Shown: positions 24,701 to 33,824, numbered from the stretch's first letter. The stretch is 64,000 nucleotides of DNA from Siphonodentalium dalli (GCA_032622095.1 CP136063.1:24184987-24248986); one strand, 5' to 3'. Numbers and translations: made by a program. Notes: generated from the sequence alone by a model not told the origin.

Positions 24701-27700
24701 TTCAGTTTAAGATACATGTTGTAATTGAAGCACTGGGACAACGAATTCATCTGTATATTATGTGATAGTATCTGCAGACAGTTGTTTACCTTCCAGACAT
24801 TGACGAATGTGAATCTACTCCGTGCCAGAACGGAGGAACTTGTACTGACGCGGTTAATTCCTACACATGTGCGTGTACATCCGGATACACTGGCGCCGAA
24901 TGTGCAGTAGGTAAGTGAGCTGATGTAGATAATGCCATGAATCTGTACTGTGACCTACGTTCGTTGAGTTCATGCCCCACCAGTTAAAAACAATATTTAC
25001 GTCCGCTGAATTCCTACTCTCGTCCGTGGCCAACCCAGCTCTGCTCACTGTTCCGTTTCGATCCCCGACGTCACCCTTATGCAGTACTTACCGACGACGT
25101 TACATAGTAGATGCATAGAGTTGGCGTCCGGCCTACTGACTACTGAGTTCCGTTACTAGCTCGTTGCTATATAAAAAAAAACAGCGCCTTCGTTTTTGTC
25201 CACATTTGAGTGTCAGTACCTTCGCCCTGTACTTTTAGAAATCACAAAACACCACACCGGTATATCCCTTCAATATCATTGTCTCGATATCATTTGACAA
25301 AATTTGTGGACGTGAAACCCTGACAGATACTGCGTGGAATACACCTCAATGAGTAAACAATTTTCAATTGTTCCAATTCAACTTAAAGTTCGCGGTGAAA
25401 TCAAAACCGCAATTTGTAAGTGGTAAACATCTGAAAAAGACATCAGGTACATGTAAAAAGTAATTGTTGTGCATATGTATTTCTATTTGAGGTAGCAATT
25501 TTTCATCTTTATCAGCATTTTGAACGATAAGAGCAATGCTAATTGAGGGACTATATTTTATCCAGCGCATTAAATTTTAAACAAAACGTCGTGAATTGGC
25601 TGAGTGTTTTCTATGCCTGCACATTTCATCGATAATTACAAGGCATGTGATAACGTTTTAAATTCGAAGATAATTAGAATGGGGATAACAATGTGATGTT
25701 TTTAATTTCGGAAAGGTACAGGGCGAATATCTGTGGCAAATACCCGTTACTAACTAAATTTGCCACAGTATATTCGCCCTGTACCTTTCCGAAATCACAA
25801 ACACCACATCGTTATCCCATAAGTGTAAGTTGTTAACATACTGCAGCATAAAGCATCGCACTGACTGGAAGATTATCCCCAGCGACAAGGACAATCCGAA
25901 TGCATGCAGACACCCGACAAAAATCCGGATGCACGCTGCAGACACCCGACAAAAATCCGAAGCAAGCTGCAGACACCCGACAAAAATCCGCACCCGACAT
26001 ATATTTATATACATGCTGCAGACACCCGACATATATTAGAATGCATGCTGCAGACACCCGACAAAAATCCGAAGCAAGCTGCAGACACCCGGCAAAAATC
26101 CGAATGCATGCTGCAGACACCCGACATATATTAGAATACATGCTGCAGACACCCGACATGTATTAGAATGCATGCTGCAGACACCCGACAAAAATCCGAA
26201 TGCATGCTGCAGACACCCGACAAAAATCAGAATGCATGCTGCAGACACCCGACATATATTAGAATGCATGCTGCAGACACCCGACAAAAATCCGAATGCA
26301 TGCTGCAGACACCCGACATATATTAGAATGCATGCTGCAGACACCTGACAAAAATCCGAATGCGTGCTGCAGACACCCGACAAAAATCAGAATGCATGCT
26401 GCAGACACCCGACATATATTAGAATGCATGCTGCAGACACCCGACAAAAATCCGAATGCTTGCTGCAGACACCCGACATATATTAGAATGCATGCTGCAG
26501 ACACCCGACAAAAATCCGAATGCATGCTGCAGACACCCGACATATATTAGAATGCATGCTGCAGACACCCGACAAAAATCCGAATGCATGCTGCAGACAC
26601 CCGACATAAATCCGAATGCATGCTGCAGACACCCGACAAAAATCCGAATGCTTGCTGCAGACACCCGACATAAATCAGAATGCTGATGCAGACACCCGAC
26701 ATAAATCAGAATGCATGCTGCAGACACCCGACATAAATCAGAATGCTGATGCAGACACCCGACATAAATCCGAACGCTTGCTGCAGACACCCGACATAAA
26801 TCCGAATGCTTGCTGCAGTCACCCGACATAAATCAGAATGCATGCTGCAGACCCCCGACATATATTAGAATGCTTGATGCAGACACCCGACAAGGATCCG
26901 AATGCTGCTGCAGACACCCGGCATAAATCCGAATGCAGGGTTACAGACACCCGACATAAATCCGAATGCAAGCTACAGACACCCGACATAAATCCGAATT
27001 CATGCTGCAGACCCCCGCCATAAATAAGAATGCATGATGCAGAAACTATATAATGAAAAGACAGGATTGTAGTTGGGTGGTGAAACGAAACGAACTTGTA
27101 AAGATTAAAGGGACAGACTTTAATGATATGCGCTAATATGTTTTTGTTCATTTAGTGTCTCATATAGCTCCAGACTAATTTTATGTCCCTCAACGTGTAA
27201 GCAATGCTAACAAGAAAAAAGTGGCCGTGTAGACCAACATGGTCCCCGTTCAGACGAGTCACTAAATGAGTCAGTTGTCATGTGTATACTTTTGCCACAT
27301 TTTAAGGCAAATCTGGAACTCCCCGTCCAAGATGGAAGCCGAAAGTGGAAAAATTAGCGTTTTTACACTAATTTCTTGTAGATCAGTTTCTGCTCTATGG
27401 CCAGGTTCAGAATTATTATGGACTTTATTTTGTATTGTCCAAGTTAAATTATCATTGGAGCAATTCAATATGTCATTCGTGGGATTCCTCAAAAATTCCG
27501 TTTTACAGAACGCGGAAACAAATTGGTCATTTTGTCTCAAAAATGGCTACCAAAATGGTGGCCAAAATATGAAAAGTAAATATTGTCCTAGCATGCCATG
27601 TAATTGCTTACAAGGTGTGGTTGGTGAATATAATTGGCTTGTCTTATATGCATCGAATACTAACAATCCTGATGCACCTTGGTTAATTGTTACTAGTGTA

Positions 27701-30700
27701 ACGACTGATATCACAAGAACAAATTTGATTTTTATATCACAAGATTCACATAAAAATCGTCAAAATAACAGCCAGGGAGCGAATATGTGGTTATTGGTGA
27801 TGTGAATAGGTAAACATGGAGTTACTGTATGATCACACCATGACCATATTGCCACTACTTGTTTTCCATAATCACACAGTAACTCCCCGTACACATATTC
27901 ACCACACATTTTCCCGGACACAAATGTAAATATTCAAATTATGTAAGATAGAATAGCCAATTGTATTCATCAACCACAATTTGTAAGCAATTGCATGGCA
28001 TAGCGGGGGAATATTTGCCTTTTTCCATATTGTCGCCATTTTTGGCAGCCAGTTTGAGACAAAGTTACAATTTTGGTTCTATTGAATTGGAATATTCGTA
28101 GGTAATGTTTTGCGTCACTTACATTGCACAATTGTGTTCATTTCCTGCTGACCAATGAGTAGAATCACAATGGTGATTTGTTGTGAAATTGTATACAACG
28201 TTCTGTAAAAATTGAGTTTTTGAGGGATCGTAGGGGCTGTGACCACAATACTGTCATATTTCGTTGCTTCAATAATCAGTTAACATGAACGAAGAAAGAT
28301 AATAAAATCCCAATTATGAACCAGTCCCATACAGCATAAACTGATCTGAAGATATTAGTGAAAAGACATTAATTTTTCCACATCCAGTTTCCATTTTGGC
28401 GGCCATTGTGGAAGGGAGTAGCAATTTTTCCCTAAAATGTGGCATTGTAACTTCACCAGAAATATATACAATTGTATACAAGAGGTTCTCACAGCGTCTT
28501 TCTAACGTGTATCCGTAAACACCCGGTTAACTTGTGTGATATCCCTATCAGATGGGCAAAACAACAGGGCAATTATATATAAATTGTTTTTACCTGGGGT
28601 TTACTACCTGGGTGAATCAGAGAGATAACCATGATAAACACATGGGTGGATTTTTATAATGGAAGTACTCGTCAATTATTTCGAATAATTCCAAAAGTAT
28701 TCTTGTAATTAGATATGATCAGCATTATGTGAAAAAATATAGAAATTTAATGGCAACAAGTGCAACTATAATTCCTGCGACATTTCTGTGATAATGCAAA
28801 CAGTTCAGTTGTCCTGGATAAATTTAACCACGGGGCAACTGAGTGTTTAGTGATATTGCAACATCTAAGTGCCACCGCACACGCTGCGATTAAAATCGTA
28901 AGTGGGGAAAATCGCAGTTGGAGAAAAGTGATTTGCCCGCAGACGCTACGGTATGCAGCTACGATTTTATCCACGTGACCGATCACATAATAGCAAAATG
29001 TTATATCACATTCTCCGCATCGTGCAATTATATACATATACATGGCGTGTATACATCTCAATTTTCTAAACTAACAAGTTGAACTTAAAAGTTCAAGTGA
29101 AATTGAATATTTTGACATTGTTGTACCTGTCAACCTCACAGCTGCCCCAATTTCACCAATTGCGGCAGCCCTCTTCTCCTTGTCTGCATAGCAGATGGCT
29201 GATATGTGGTATAGGCCTGCACTCCCTGCCGTGCCACATCTCCACCAATGTGGCCTCGTTTTTGTAAGTCCAAGAAGTTTGTGAACTTTGCGCCATTTTT
29301 GAATTTGTTTTTTTTTCGTTATATTTACGACATGACCAGTGCGACAATGGTCACGTGACAGCTACGATCGCTCGTTGCGAAGGTCATGCCACGATTTTCC
29401 TGGTAAAAATTAAACAGTACTTGATCGCTACGATTTAGCTAAGATATTGTCGTGGGTATGCGCATTGGATGCTCCACCTGCGATTTTCCCCACTTACGAT
29501 TTTAATCGCAGCGTGTGCGGTGGCACTAAACTGTGCTGGATGTGACAATCGATATGACTAGTACAAATGTAATGTATTATTCTATAGTCAGACCGTGCCC
29601 CGGAAACTACAGATTTGAGGATGCAGCTGGGGAACATATTTGCTACAGAGTAGAGAATGACACAATCCTTGACTATCCTGGCGCTCAGATCGCTTGCCAA
29701 GTCGATGGAGGCCATATTATGAGAGTGGATAACATGGACACATGGAAAATACTGAATACTACGCTTAATGGCTACCAATGTGAGTTCTGCCATTAATCCC
29801 ACCTATTTTGGATGCTACACGTTATGGTAGCATGAACACTCTTCAGTGGATGTTTCCACATTAGTTGATCAAATATCACCAACTATATTCTGCCAATTGA
29901 GTTGGAAACCTCCATTACAATGCGATAATGGTAAATCCCGGGTATAAATTAAAGGCAAAATAACACCTTTTTATTCTCATGAAATATACTATTGGGCAAA
30001 TATAATGTTACACTATACAGCTATACATGGCTAACGGTTTTGCCGTTAATGTTACCCGGGATTTACCATTATCGTATAAAGCAGATTCATACGGCCATTT
30101 CTCAATACTACATTACAAGGATAACGCAGTCTTTGTTCACACCAGCTTAGCTATAATTGCATGCTTCTATTGTTCAATTGACGATTTTCAAACGATGGTC
30201 GAGTTTATCTAACCATGTATACTGTATTGAACTTGCAATTTGTATTATGGTGCTGGAAATGTATCGATGACTAACATAGTGAATCCCTTGCAATAATTAA
30301 ATATGTGACATCCAAAGGGGATAACATACAAGGTACATGTATGATATGATGTGAATACCAATATATACAGTCTGTAAAAGAAGACGATAAGCAACTATGA
30401 CCGCATGCGGAATTATCCGTTCCTCGAAGTTGATTGTATATTACAAGAAGCTCTATCTCCTCGAACAAGATAGAAAACAAAGGACACAAGATAATTGTTA
30501 ACCACGGTCCTCAAGGGTCAGTTATTGCCAACTATAACTAAAACAGGGAATCTTTATTCAACGGAATAGGGGCTCGCGGCGAATTTGTACGATTCGCGCA
30601 CATTTTACTCTTTTCGTTTGCAGTCTCGGAAGATGACATGGAATCTGTCCAGTGCGATGACTAGATATGATGCCCTCAAACTCTATTGTGTCGATAAGTT

Positions 30701-31276
30701 GACAACATGCGTTGTATCGACATATATTTTGTCTTGAGGTCTATATTGAGATTTTGGGGAATATCTTTTGATCTATATAATATATAGATTGGTGAGTCTC
30801 TGGCTGTCGGTTGATATGTCTGTCTATCTGTCCCGAAATTAACTAATTACATGGTCACAATTACTGTGGTAATTAATTTATATTCAAACTAATTATAACG
30901 GATTGTTTTAAAGGTAATTTTATTATTTGTTACTAATTACGTCATGTAATACATTGACCCATCACTGAGTGATGGGAAGAGGGGAGTGGCATTAAATTAG
31001 ATGAGTTATTGTCAGCAGATTCCCACCAATAAAACTGTCTATGTTCCAGGTCCATTTTATGCAGCCTGGATAGAAGGATCGGATGCCGACGTTGAGGGAG
31101 AATGGGTTGATTTAGATGGGGCGCCGCTCACGTGGTATTTCTGGCACAATAACTTCCCAAGAACGTCAACAACCTCTAATTGCTTGCTTATGGACAACCA
31201 TTCCACACCTGATTATAAATTTTATGATAACCGATGCAGTCAGGCATTTTGTTACGTTTGCCAGATTGACATATGA
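15580..31276 (+). CDS. Type II membrane EGF x5 / C-type lectin-like protein (8 exons)
   Basis: Predicted cell-surface receptor or adhesion protein of 381 residues. Coding exons: 15580-15736, 22379-22492, 22794-22907, 23588-23701, 24003-24116, 24797-24910, 29588-29779, 31050-31276. Every junction is GT-AG and phase 1, and the lengths sum to 1,146 nt, exactly 382 codons including TGA. Domains: basic cytoplasmic tail (RKRR near residues 8-11), one hydrophobic helix (about 14-36), a short stalk, five calcium-binding EGF modules, then a roughly 139-residue lectin-like domain at the C-terminus. With no signal peptide and positive charges before the helix, type II topology (C-terminus outside) is expected. 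The EGF stalk would hold the lectin head off the membrane. This differs from selectins, which are type I with lectin first and EGF after. Start choice: first ATG before the membrane helix, just after possible acceptor AG sites, so an upstream non-coding exon is possible. The exon model is inferred, and further exons may be missed. Confidence 0.7.
16502..17060. repeat. Degenerate tandem repeat with GGCGGCCAT-like motif (intron 1)
   Basis: Three related segments of about 140-165 bp share the order GGATCATCATGACAT, GATGTTAATGTTGATATGTA, GATGGGAACGAGTC, CATGGCCGCCGGCAGCCATC, TTGCATGACT. Anchors GATGGGAACG or TATGGGAACG lie near 16,583, 16,721 and 16,884. Copies differ by many substitutions and indels. 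Short frames over it are not conserved between copies. Confidence 0.75.
17683..18345 (-). mobile_element. 5'-truncated LINE: RT C-terminal tail plus 3' UTR
   Basis: Reading the minus strand from about 18,345, the frame encodes [19 protein letters not shown] and [15 protein letters not shown] and ends at a stop whose complement is 18,135-18,137. The FPKLWNNL...S..FK..L pattern is the typical very C-terminal end of LINE reverse transcriptase ORFs. About 450 bp of 3' UTR follow, ending in a TTATTATCTATCTATC-type tail near 17,683, the usual short-repeat end of LINE copies. It is a dead-on-arrival insertion in intron 1, antisense to the host gene. Confidence 0.7.
18346..20931. other. Intron 1 sequence, nothing recognised
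   Basis: No exon or element can be supported here. A short (AC)n run lies near 18,921. The open frames are short and without domains. Confidence 0.5.
20932..22122. mobile_element. hAT-like non-autonomous transposon, 1,191 bp, 8-bp TSD
   Basis: The left end TAGTGATGCGGACCGGACCG is matched perfectly by the reverse complement at the right end (CGGTCCGGTCCGCATCACTA). It is flanked by an exact 8-bp direct repeat CTAACTAC (20,924-20,931 and 22,123-22,130). An 8-bp duplication plus TAGTG ends fits the hAT superfamily. Both subterminal zones (about 115 and 140 bp) are arrays of GGACC/GGTCC pentamers, likely transposase-binding repeats. The interior has no transposase frame, so it depends on a relative elsewhere. 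It sits in intron 1, 256 bp before the first EGF exon. Confidence 0.88.
22379..22492 (+). CDS. Exon 2: calcium-binding EGF module 1
   Basis: A 114-bp phase 1-1 exon between CCTTTCAG and GTAAGT. It encodes one full EGF module with six cysteines: [16 protein letters not shown], then [11 protein letters not shown], then TSGYTGAEC. The leading D-x-D-E and the C-x-D-x4-Y-x-C pattern (the Asp/Asn beta-hydroxylation consensus) mark a calcium-binding EGF. It is the most diverged of the five and lies upstream of the duplicated block. Confidence 0.9.
22794..22907 (+). CDS. Exon 3: calcium-binding EGF module 2
   Basis: A 114-bp phase 1-1 exon between CCTTCCAG and GTACGT. It encodes [16 protein letters not shown] with a [11 protein letters not shown] core and a GYTGADC end. 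All six cysteines and the calcium-binding residues are present. The exon and its introns are repeated 1,209 bp downstream (24,003-24,116). Confidence 0.9.
   Translation, partial: TLTNVNQILARTEELVLTRLIPTHVIVQQDTLAPTVQ
23588..23701 (+). CDS. Exon 4: calcium-binding EGF module 3
   Basis: A 114-bp phase 1-1 exon between CCTTCCAG and GTAAGT, encoding [27 protein letters not shown] and GYTGAEC. It is repeated 1,209 bp downstream as exon 6. Its 3' intron start (GTAAGTGAGCTGATGTAG) equals that of exon 2, showing that these modules descend from one another. Confidence 0.9.
   Translation, partial: TLTNVNLLRARTEELVLTRLIPTHVRVHPDTLAPNVQ
24003..24116 (+). CDS. Exon 5: calcium-binding EGF module 4 (copy of exon 3)
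   Basis: A 114-bp phase 1-1 exon that looks identical to 22,794-22,907, including the flanking splice sites and intron sequence, offset by 1,209 bp. It encodes the same [16 protein letters not shown] module. The complete match implies very recent duplication or an assembly artefact. Confidence 0.85.
   Translation, partial: TLTNVNQILARTEELVLTRLIPTHVIVQQDTLAPTVQ
24797..24910 (+). CDS. Exon 6: calcium-binding EGF module 5 (copy of exon 4)
   Basis: A 114-bp phase 1-1 exon that looks identical to 23,588-23,701, offset by 1,209 bp. Its downstream intron follows the repeat with a few changes to about 25,020 and then becomes unique, marking the duplication edge. It is the last EGF exon I can see before the lectin exons 4.7 kb downstream. 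Confidence 0.85.
   Translation, partial: TLTNVNLLRARTEELVLTRLIPTHVRVHPDTLAPNVQ
25221..25270. mobile_element. Single-arm remnant of hairpin MITE family
   Basis: TTCGCCCTGTACTTTTAGAA and the following AATCACAAAACACCACA resemble one arm of the hairpin at 25,679-25,821 (TTCGCCCTGTACCTTTCCGA, AATCACAAACACCACAT) with scattered differences. The partner arm is missing. Confidence 0.6.
25679..25821. mobile_element. Hairpin MITE, about 60-bp arms
   Basis: The left arm GGGATAACAATGTGATG...GGTACAGGGCGAATAT...GTGGCAAAT is followed after about 15 bases by its reverse complement ATTTGCCACAGTATATTCGC...ACATCGTTATCCC, with only a few mismatches. Almost the whole element is arm, so it would fold into one long stem. 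No clear target duplication is visible. It lies in the intron between the EGF and lectin exons. Confidence 0.8.
25897..27046. repeat. 32-bp minisatellite with PstI-type CTGCAG in each unit
   Basis: About 36 units of 32 bp, consensus ATGCTGCAGACACCCGACAA then AAATCCGAATGC. A second type has GACATATATTAGAATGC, and the two types often alternate between 26,030 and 26,600. Later units carry GACATAAATC. Three units equal 96 bp, so frames stay open and give cysteine-rich pseudo-repeats ([17 protein letters not shown] on the minus strand), which are by-products. The array is in an intron of the lectin gene. Confidence 0.93.
27480..28245. mobile_element. Large foldback (inverted repeat) centred near 27,860
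   Basis: Left-arm words reappear in reverse complement in the right arm in mirrored order: GGGATTCCTCAAAAATT / TTGAGTTTTTGAGGGATC; TTTACAGAACG / ACGTTCTGTAAA; CATGCCATGTAATTGCTTAC / GTAAGCAATTGCATGGCAT; AATATAATTGGCTT / AGCCAATTGTATTC; GGAGTTACTGT / ACAGTAACTCC. Arms are about 375 bp and roughly 75-80 per cent alike by eye. A long frame across the left arm (27,266-27,802) is explained by this element and is not a gene. Confidence 0.75.
28246..28868. other. Intron sequence with ATGGCGGCC-type motif
   Basis: No exon is recognised. TTTTGGCGGCCATTGTGG near 28,394 repeats a motif found in several elements of this window and may be an outer part of the adjacent foldback. Confidence 0.4.
28869..29526. 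mobile_element. 658-bp TIR element with TAA target duplication
   Basis: The left end GTGCCACCGCACACGCTGCG, continuing ATTAAAATCGTAAGTGGGGA, is mirrored at the right end (CGCAGCGTGTGCGGTGGCAC), with about 50 bp of near-perfect inversion. Both ends abut TAA (28,866-28,868 and 29,527-29,529). A 3-bp TWA duplication is the hallmark of PIF/Harbinger-type elements, so this is probably a non-autonomous member. It has no transposase. It ends 61 bp before lectin exon 7 and may lie close to that exon's branch-point region. Confidence 0.8.
29588..29779 (+). CDS. Exon 7: N-terminal half of C-type lectin-like domain
   Basis: A 192-bp phase 1-1 exon after ACCEPTOR TTCTATAG and before donor GTGAGT. It encodes [20 protein letters not shown], a helix-like [19 protein letters not shown] and a [15 protein letters not shown] segment. 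These match the first half of a long-form lectin fold: an N-terminal Cys pair (RPC, HIC), a helix with A..AC, GGH before strand 2, then the second helix. An alternative acceptor three bases later (TAGTCAG) would give phase 2 and break the frame with the EGF exons. Confidence 0.75.
29921..30076. mobile_element. Hairpin MITE between the lectin exons
   Basis: TGCGATAATGGTAAATCCCGGG is mirrored by CCCGGGATTTACCATTATCG, and the match extends with mismatches through GGCAAAA/TTTTGCC for about 40-bp arms around a loop of about 70 bp. It is intronic. Confidence 0.75.
31050..31276 (+). CDS. Exon 8: C-terminal half of C-type lectin-like domain
   Basis: Starts after a good pyrimidine-rich acceptor (TGTCTATGTTCCAG), phase 1, and ends at TGA 31,274-31,276. 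It encodes [35 protein letters not shown] and a final [12 protein letters not shown]. This shows the WIxG core, EGxWxDxDG loop and closing cysteines of lectin folds. The sugar/calcium motifs EPN or QPD and WND are absent (NNFPRT and KFYD in their place), so classical calcium-dependent sugar binding is doubtful. Acceptors near 31,015 would be phase 0 and fit worse. Confidence 0.75.
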
Positions 31277-31693
31277 GAGCATATGATCCTGATTTATGTA
31301 AATGATATGCACAAGTCTACTGCTTTATCACTTGTATCTCTATCACATCTTCAATAATGAACTTGTCAAACTAAGTAAATGGTTGAGAGCATACAGACTG
31401 TCACGAAACACAGAAAAAACAAATGTATACATGATGTTACAACCCAAACCGGCCCATATCTATTTGGAAATCATATATTGACTAAGCGAAGAGCAAATTA
31501 TAAGAATTGGATCAGACTGTCAAGAGAAACCACTTACCCTTCTTTGAATACACATTGATGAACACGTACATTTTGAATATAATGTGAAAGTTATATGTGC
31601 AAACATTTCCATAAATCGGTAGTAAAAATGTCCTTCCATTTGAATGTCTCTGTATTCTGTATTTTACTTTAGTACATTCCAATATTTATCTTG

Positions 31694-31699
31694 AATAAA
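31694..31699 (+). terminator. Likely polyadenylation signal AATAAA
   Basis: AATAAA lies 418 bp after the stop codon of the lectin gene, in AT-rich sequence with a T-rich stretch downstream. It is the first canonical hexamer I noticed after the stop. The assignment rests on position only. Confidence 0.45.
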
Positions 31700-31799
31700 T
31701 TTATAGGGCTCCACAACCATTTTCCTTAATGTGTTATTATACTAAAACAATTGATAACAATACCCCTGCACCCCATCAAAATATACTGCATTGCCATCC

Positions 31800-32480
31800 T
31801 CGTCACTTCACTCTGGTATCCCCACCAGGTGTACATTGGTGTTATTCACCCAGGTATTCATTGGTGTTTCCTACCCATAATATTATGTACCTTAGTGTTT
31901 TCGACCCAAGTGTTTACCATGTGTTTCTACCAGGGTATACTCCGGGTGTTCTTCGGCATGGTAAACTCAATGATTTTACCCTGACGTACCCCAGTATTTT
32001 TACCCAGGTGTAACCCTAATGCAACCACCCTGCTAATCCCTGGTGCTCCAACACCAGGGTATAACGGGGTGGTGATACACGTGGGATACATCTGGGTGAA
32101 AATGCTGAGGTACACTAGGGTAATATACACGAGTGGTACCTGCTTAAAACATCCGGGGTATACCCTGGTAGAAACACCCGGGGAAAATCCTTCGAAAACA
32201 GCAAGGTATACCTGGGTGGAAACACTGGGAAATCCACCTGGGTAAGAAAACACCAAGGTGCACCTGGGTTGGAAACATCAAGATACACCTAGGTAGGGAA
32301 GACCTGGGTATGAAACACCTGGGTGAATAACACCAAGGTGCACCTGGGTGAGAAACACACAGGTATGACACACCAGGGTACACATGGGTGTGGTCATCTG
32401 GGTAATTACACCCAAATTATCCACACCAGGGTTTTTGTCTAGCTGGGTTAATCCTGGTAAAACCCGGGTTTCTGGGGGTC
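31800..32480. repeat. Inverted array of degenerate CACCTGGGTA repeats
   Basis: From 31,818 to 32,010 the plus strand reads units such as GGTGTTTCTACCAGGGTATA. From about 32,075 to 32,450 it reads their complement (TATACCCTGGTAGAAACACC, CACCTGGGTGAGAAACAC). The two halves form an imperfect inverted repeat of about 200-300 bp per arm, itself made of roughly 20-30-bp degenerate tandem units. Frames through it are Pro/Gly/Val-rich and not genes. Confidence 0.75.
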
Positions 32481-33824
32481 TCGATGGTTGGTGGATGTCT
32501 TGGTAGATAAATGTACACCCGGTTTTTGGCCCAAAAAACCTGGGTGGATTTACCAGGGTGGATTTTTATATTTGTGTGGTCGTGGGAGAGTTGAACCCGG
32601 AAGAAATTGGATACAAGCTGATTTTTGGTGTCATTCGACGCGGAAAAACACCAGGAACAACATATCCAAAATCCGCTCATGGGAAAATTCAGGATCCAAG
32701 ATGGCGTCCACAATGTCTGTTGTTAGCGCAAAATACTGAATGGCTGCGGTATGTGTTCCAGTTAATGCCAAATCCGTAATAAATTGAAATATACACAAAC
32801 AATGCTTTGTGATAAACCCCATATCAGTATAATTTATTTCCCAAAATGGCCGCCAAAAATGGATAAAATCGAATGAAATGTACAGTTTGTGCAAAATTGA
32901 AGAGCTAGTCCTATACGAGTGAACCAACTCTCGAATTATGCGAGGAAGGATGATTGCAGAGTATAAGTAACTTTTTATTAGAGATGTAAGAATTATATCT
33001 AATGCATCTCACGAGAGAGCAAGCGAAACCAGGGTCTTATGAAACGGTTAAATCTTGAAGTGTGTGCGCCTAGAAAGGAAACATAATGCAGTTTGTTTCT
33101 GTACTGCTTATCTTGAATCGTGTGATATATGTGTAATTAAACAGTTAAATGGGATTTAGTTGAGATATATTGACTATGCGACCATTTTCTAGAAGCAGAC
33201 AAATGTGTACTCCGAGCAGTATCACTAATGTTACCGATCATCATTTATTTTGATATCTACAGCATGAAACCTTTTAAAATTAACTGATATAAAACGGTAT
33301 GAAAGATATTCATATAGCACTGGGTAAAATGCGTATATTCTATTGTCCGTGTCTCAAAATTGTAGTCATAGTTTCCTCAGATCAAGTGATAAAACATGAA
33401 TATTTTGCTTTTATCACAAGAATGCATGGTGTTATACCATGAACTAAACTTATTAAAACACGAAGGAGTACCATACACTATCGTCAATAAATTCTAAACT
33501 TGACCAAAATTTCCTACATATACTATGTGACAAAGATTGTGTTTATAACCTGGAAATCATATTTGGTTGAATTCACCAAGGCCACATCTACGCGAAACTT
33601 ACTACGTTTTCTTCAACCACATCACCACATTACTCCTTCTCCCTAATGATACACATAGATGCTGCATACAGAACCACAATTTATAATACTGCGTGAATGT
33701 TCAACGTTGAAATAACATCTTAAACGATGATCACTTGATTTTTACTATGATTATGTGGGTGGTAACGGTAAGATATTTTCAAACAAACATATACTGAAAA
33801 CTAATAGTGTGCATTCCGTTGCAT
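32481..33824. other. Intergenic, no gene recognised
   Basis: Contains CCAAGATGGCGTCCACAATG near 32,696 and AAAATGGCCGCCAAAAATGG near 32,843, possibly the ends of one more degraded repeat. No coding support on either strand. Confidence 0.4.

Larger units (their letters stand above)
22493..24910 (+). repeat. 1,209-bp tandem segmental duplication carrying two EGF exons each
   Basis: 22,493-23,701 and 23,702-24,910 match base for base in every stretch I compared, in introns as well as exons (exon starts 22,794/24,003 and 23,588/24,797 are both offset by 1,209). A third partial copy of the start continues to about 25,020 with several differences. Identity in introns means recent duplication, gene conversion, or an assembly duplication. 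Confidence 0.92.

Noticed and set aside
25754-27151. Cysteine-rich repeat frames that look like small secreted or toxin-like proteins
   Set aside because: Every frame follows from the 32-bp minisatellite (three units equal 96 bp). There is no signal peptide, no splice context, and all frames are equally open.
27266-27805. 179-codon open frame on the plus strand
   Set aside because: It lies in the left arm of a foldback whose right arm carries the mirrored sequence. It contains the ATGGCTACCAAAATGGTGG-type repeat motif and has no recognisable domain.
31001-31049. Extension of the last lectin exon upstream to 31,001-31,018
   Set aside because: Acceptors there are phase 0 or 2 and pyrimidine-poor. 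The TGTCTATGTTCCAG acceptor at 31,049 is stronger and keeps the phase-1 frame of all other exons.
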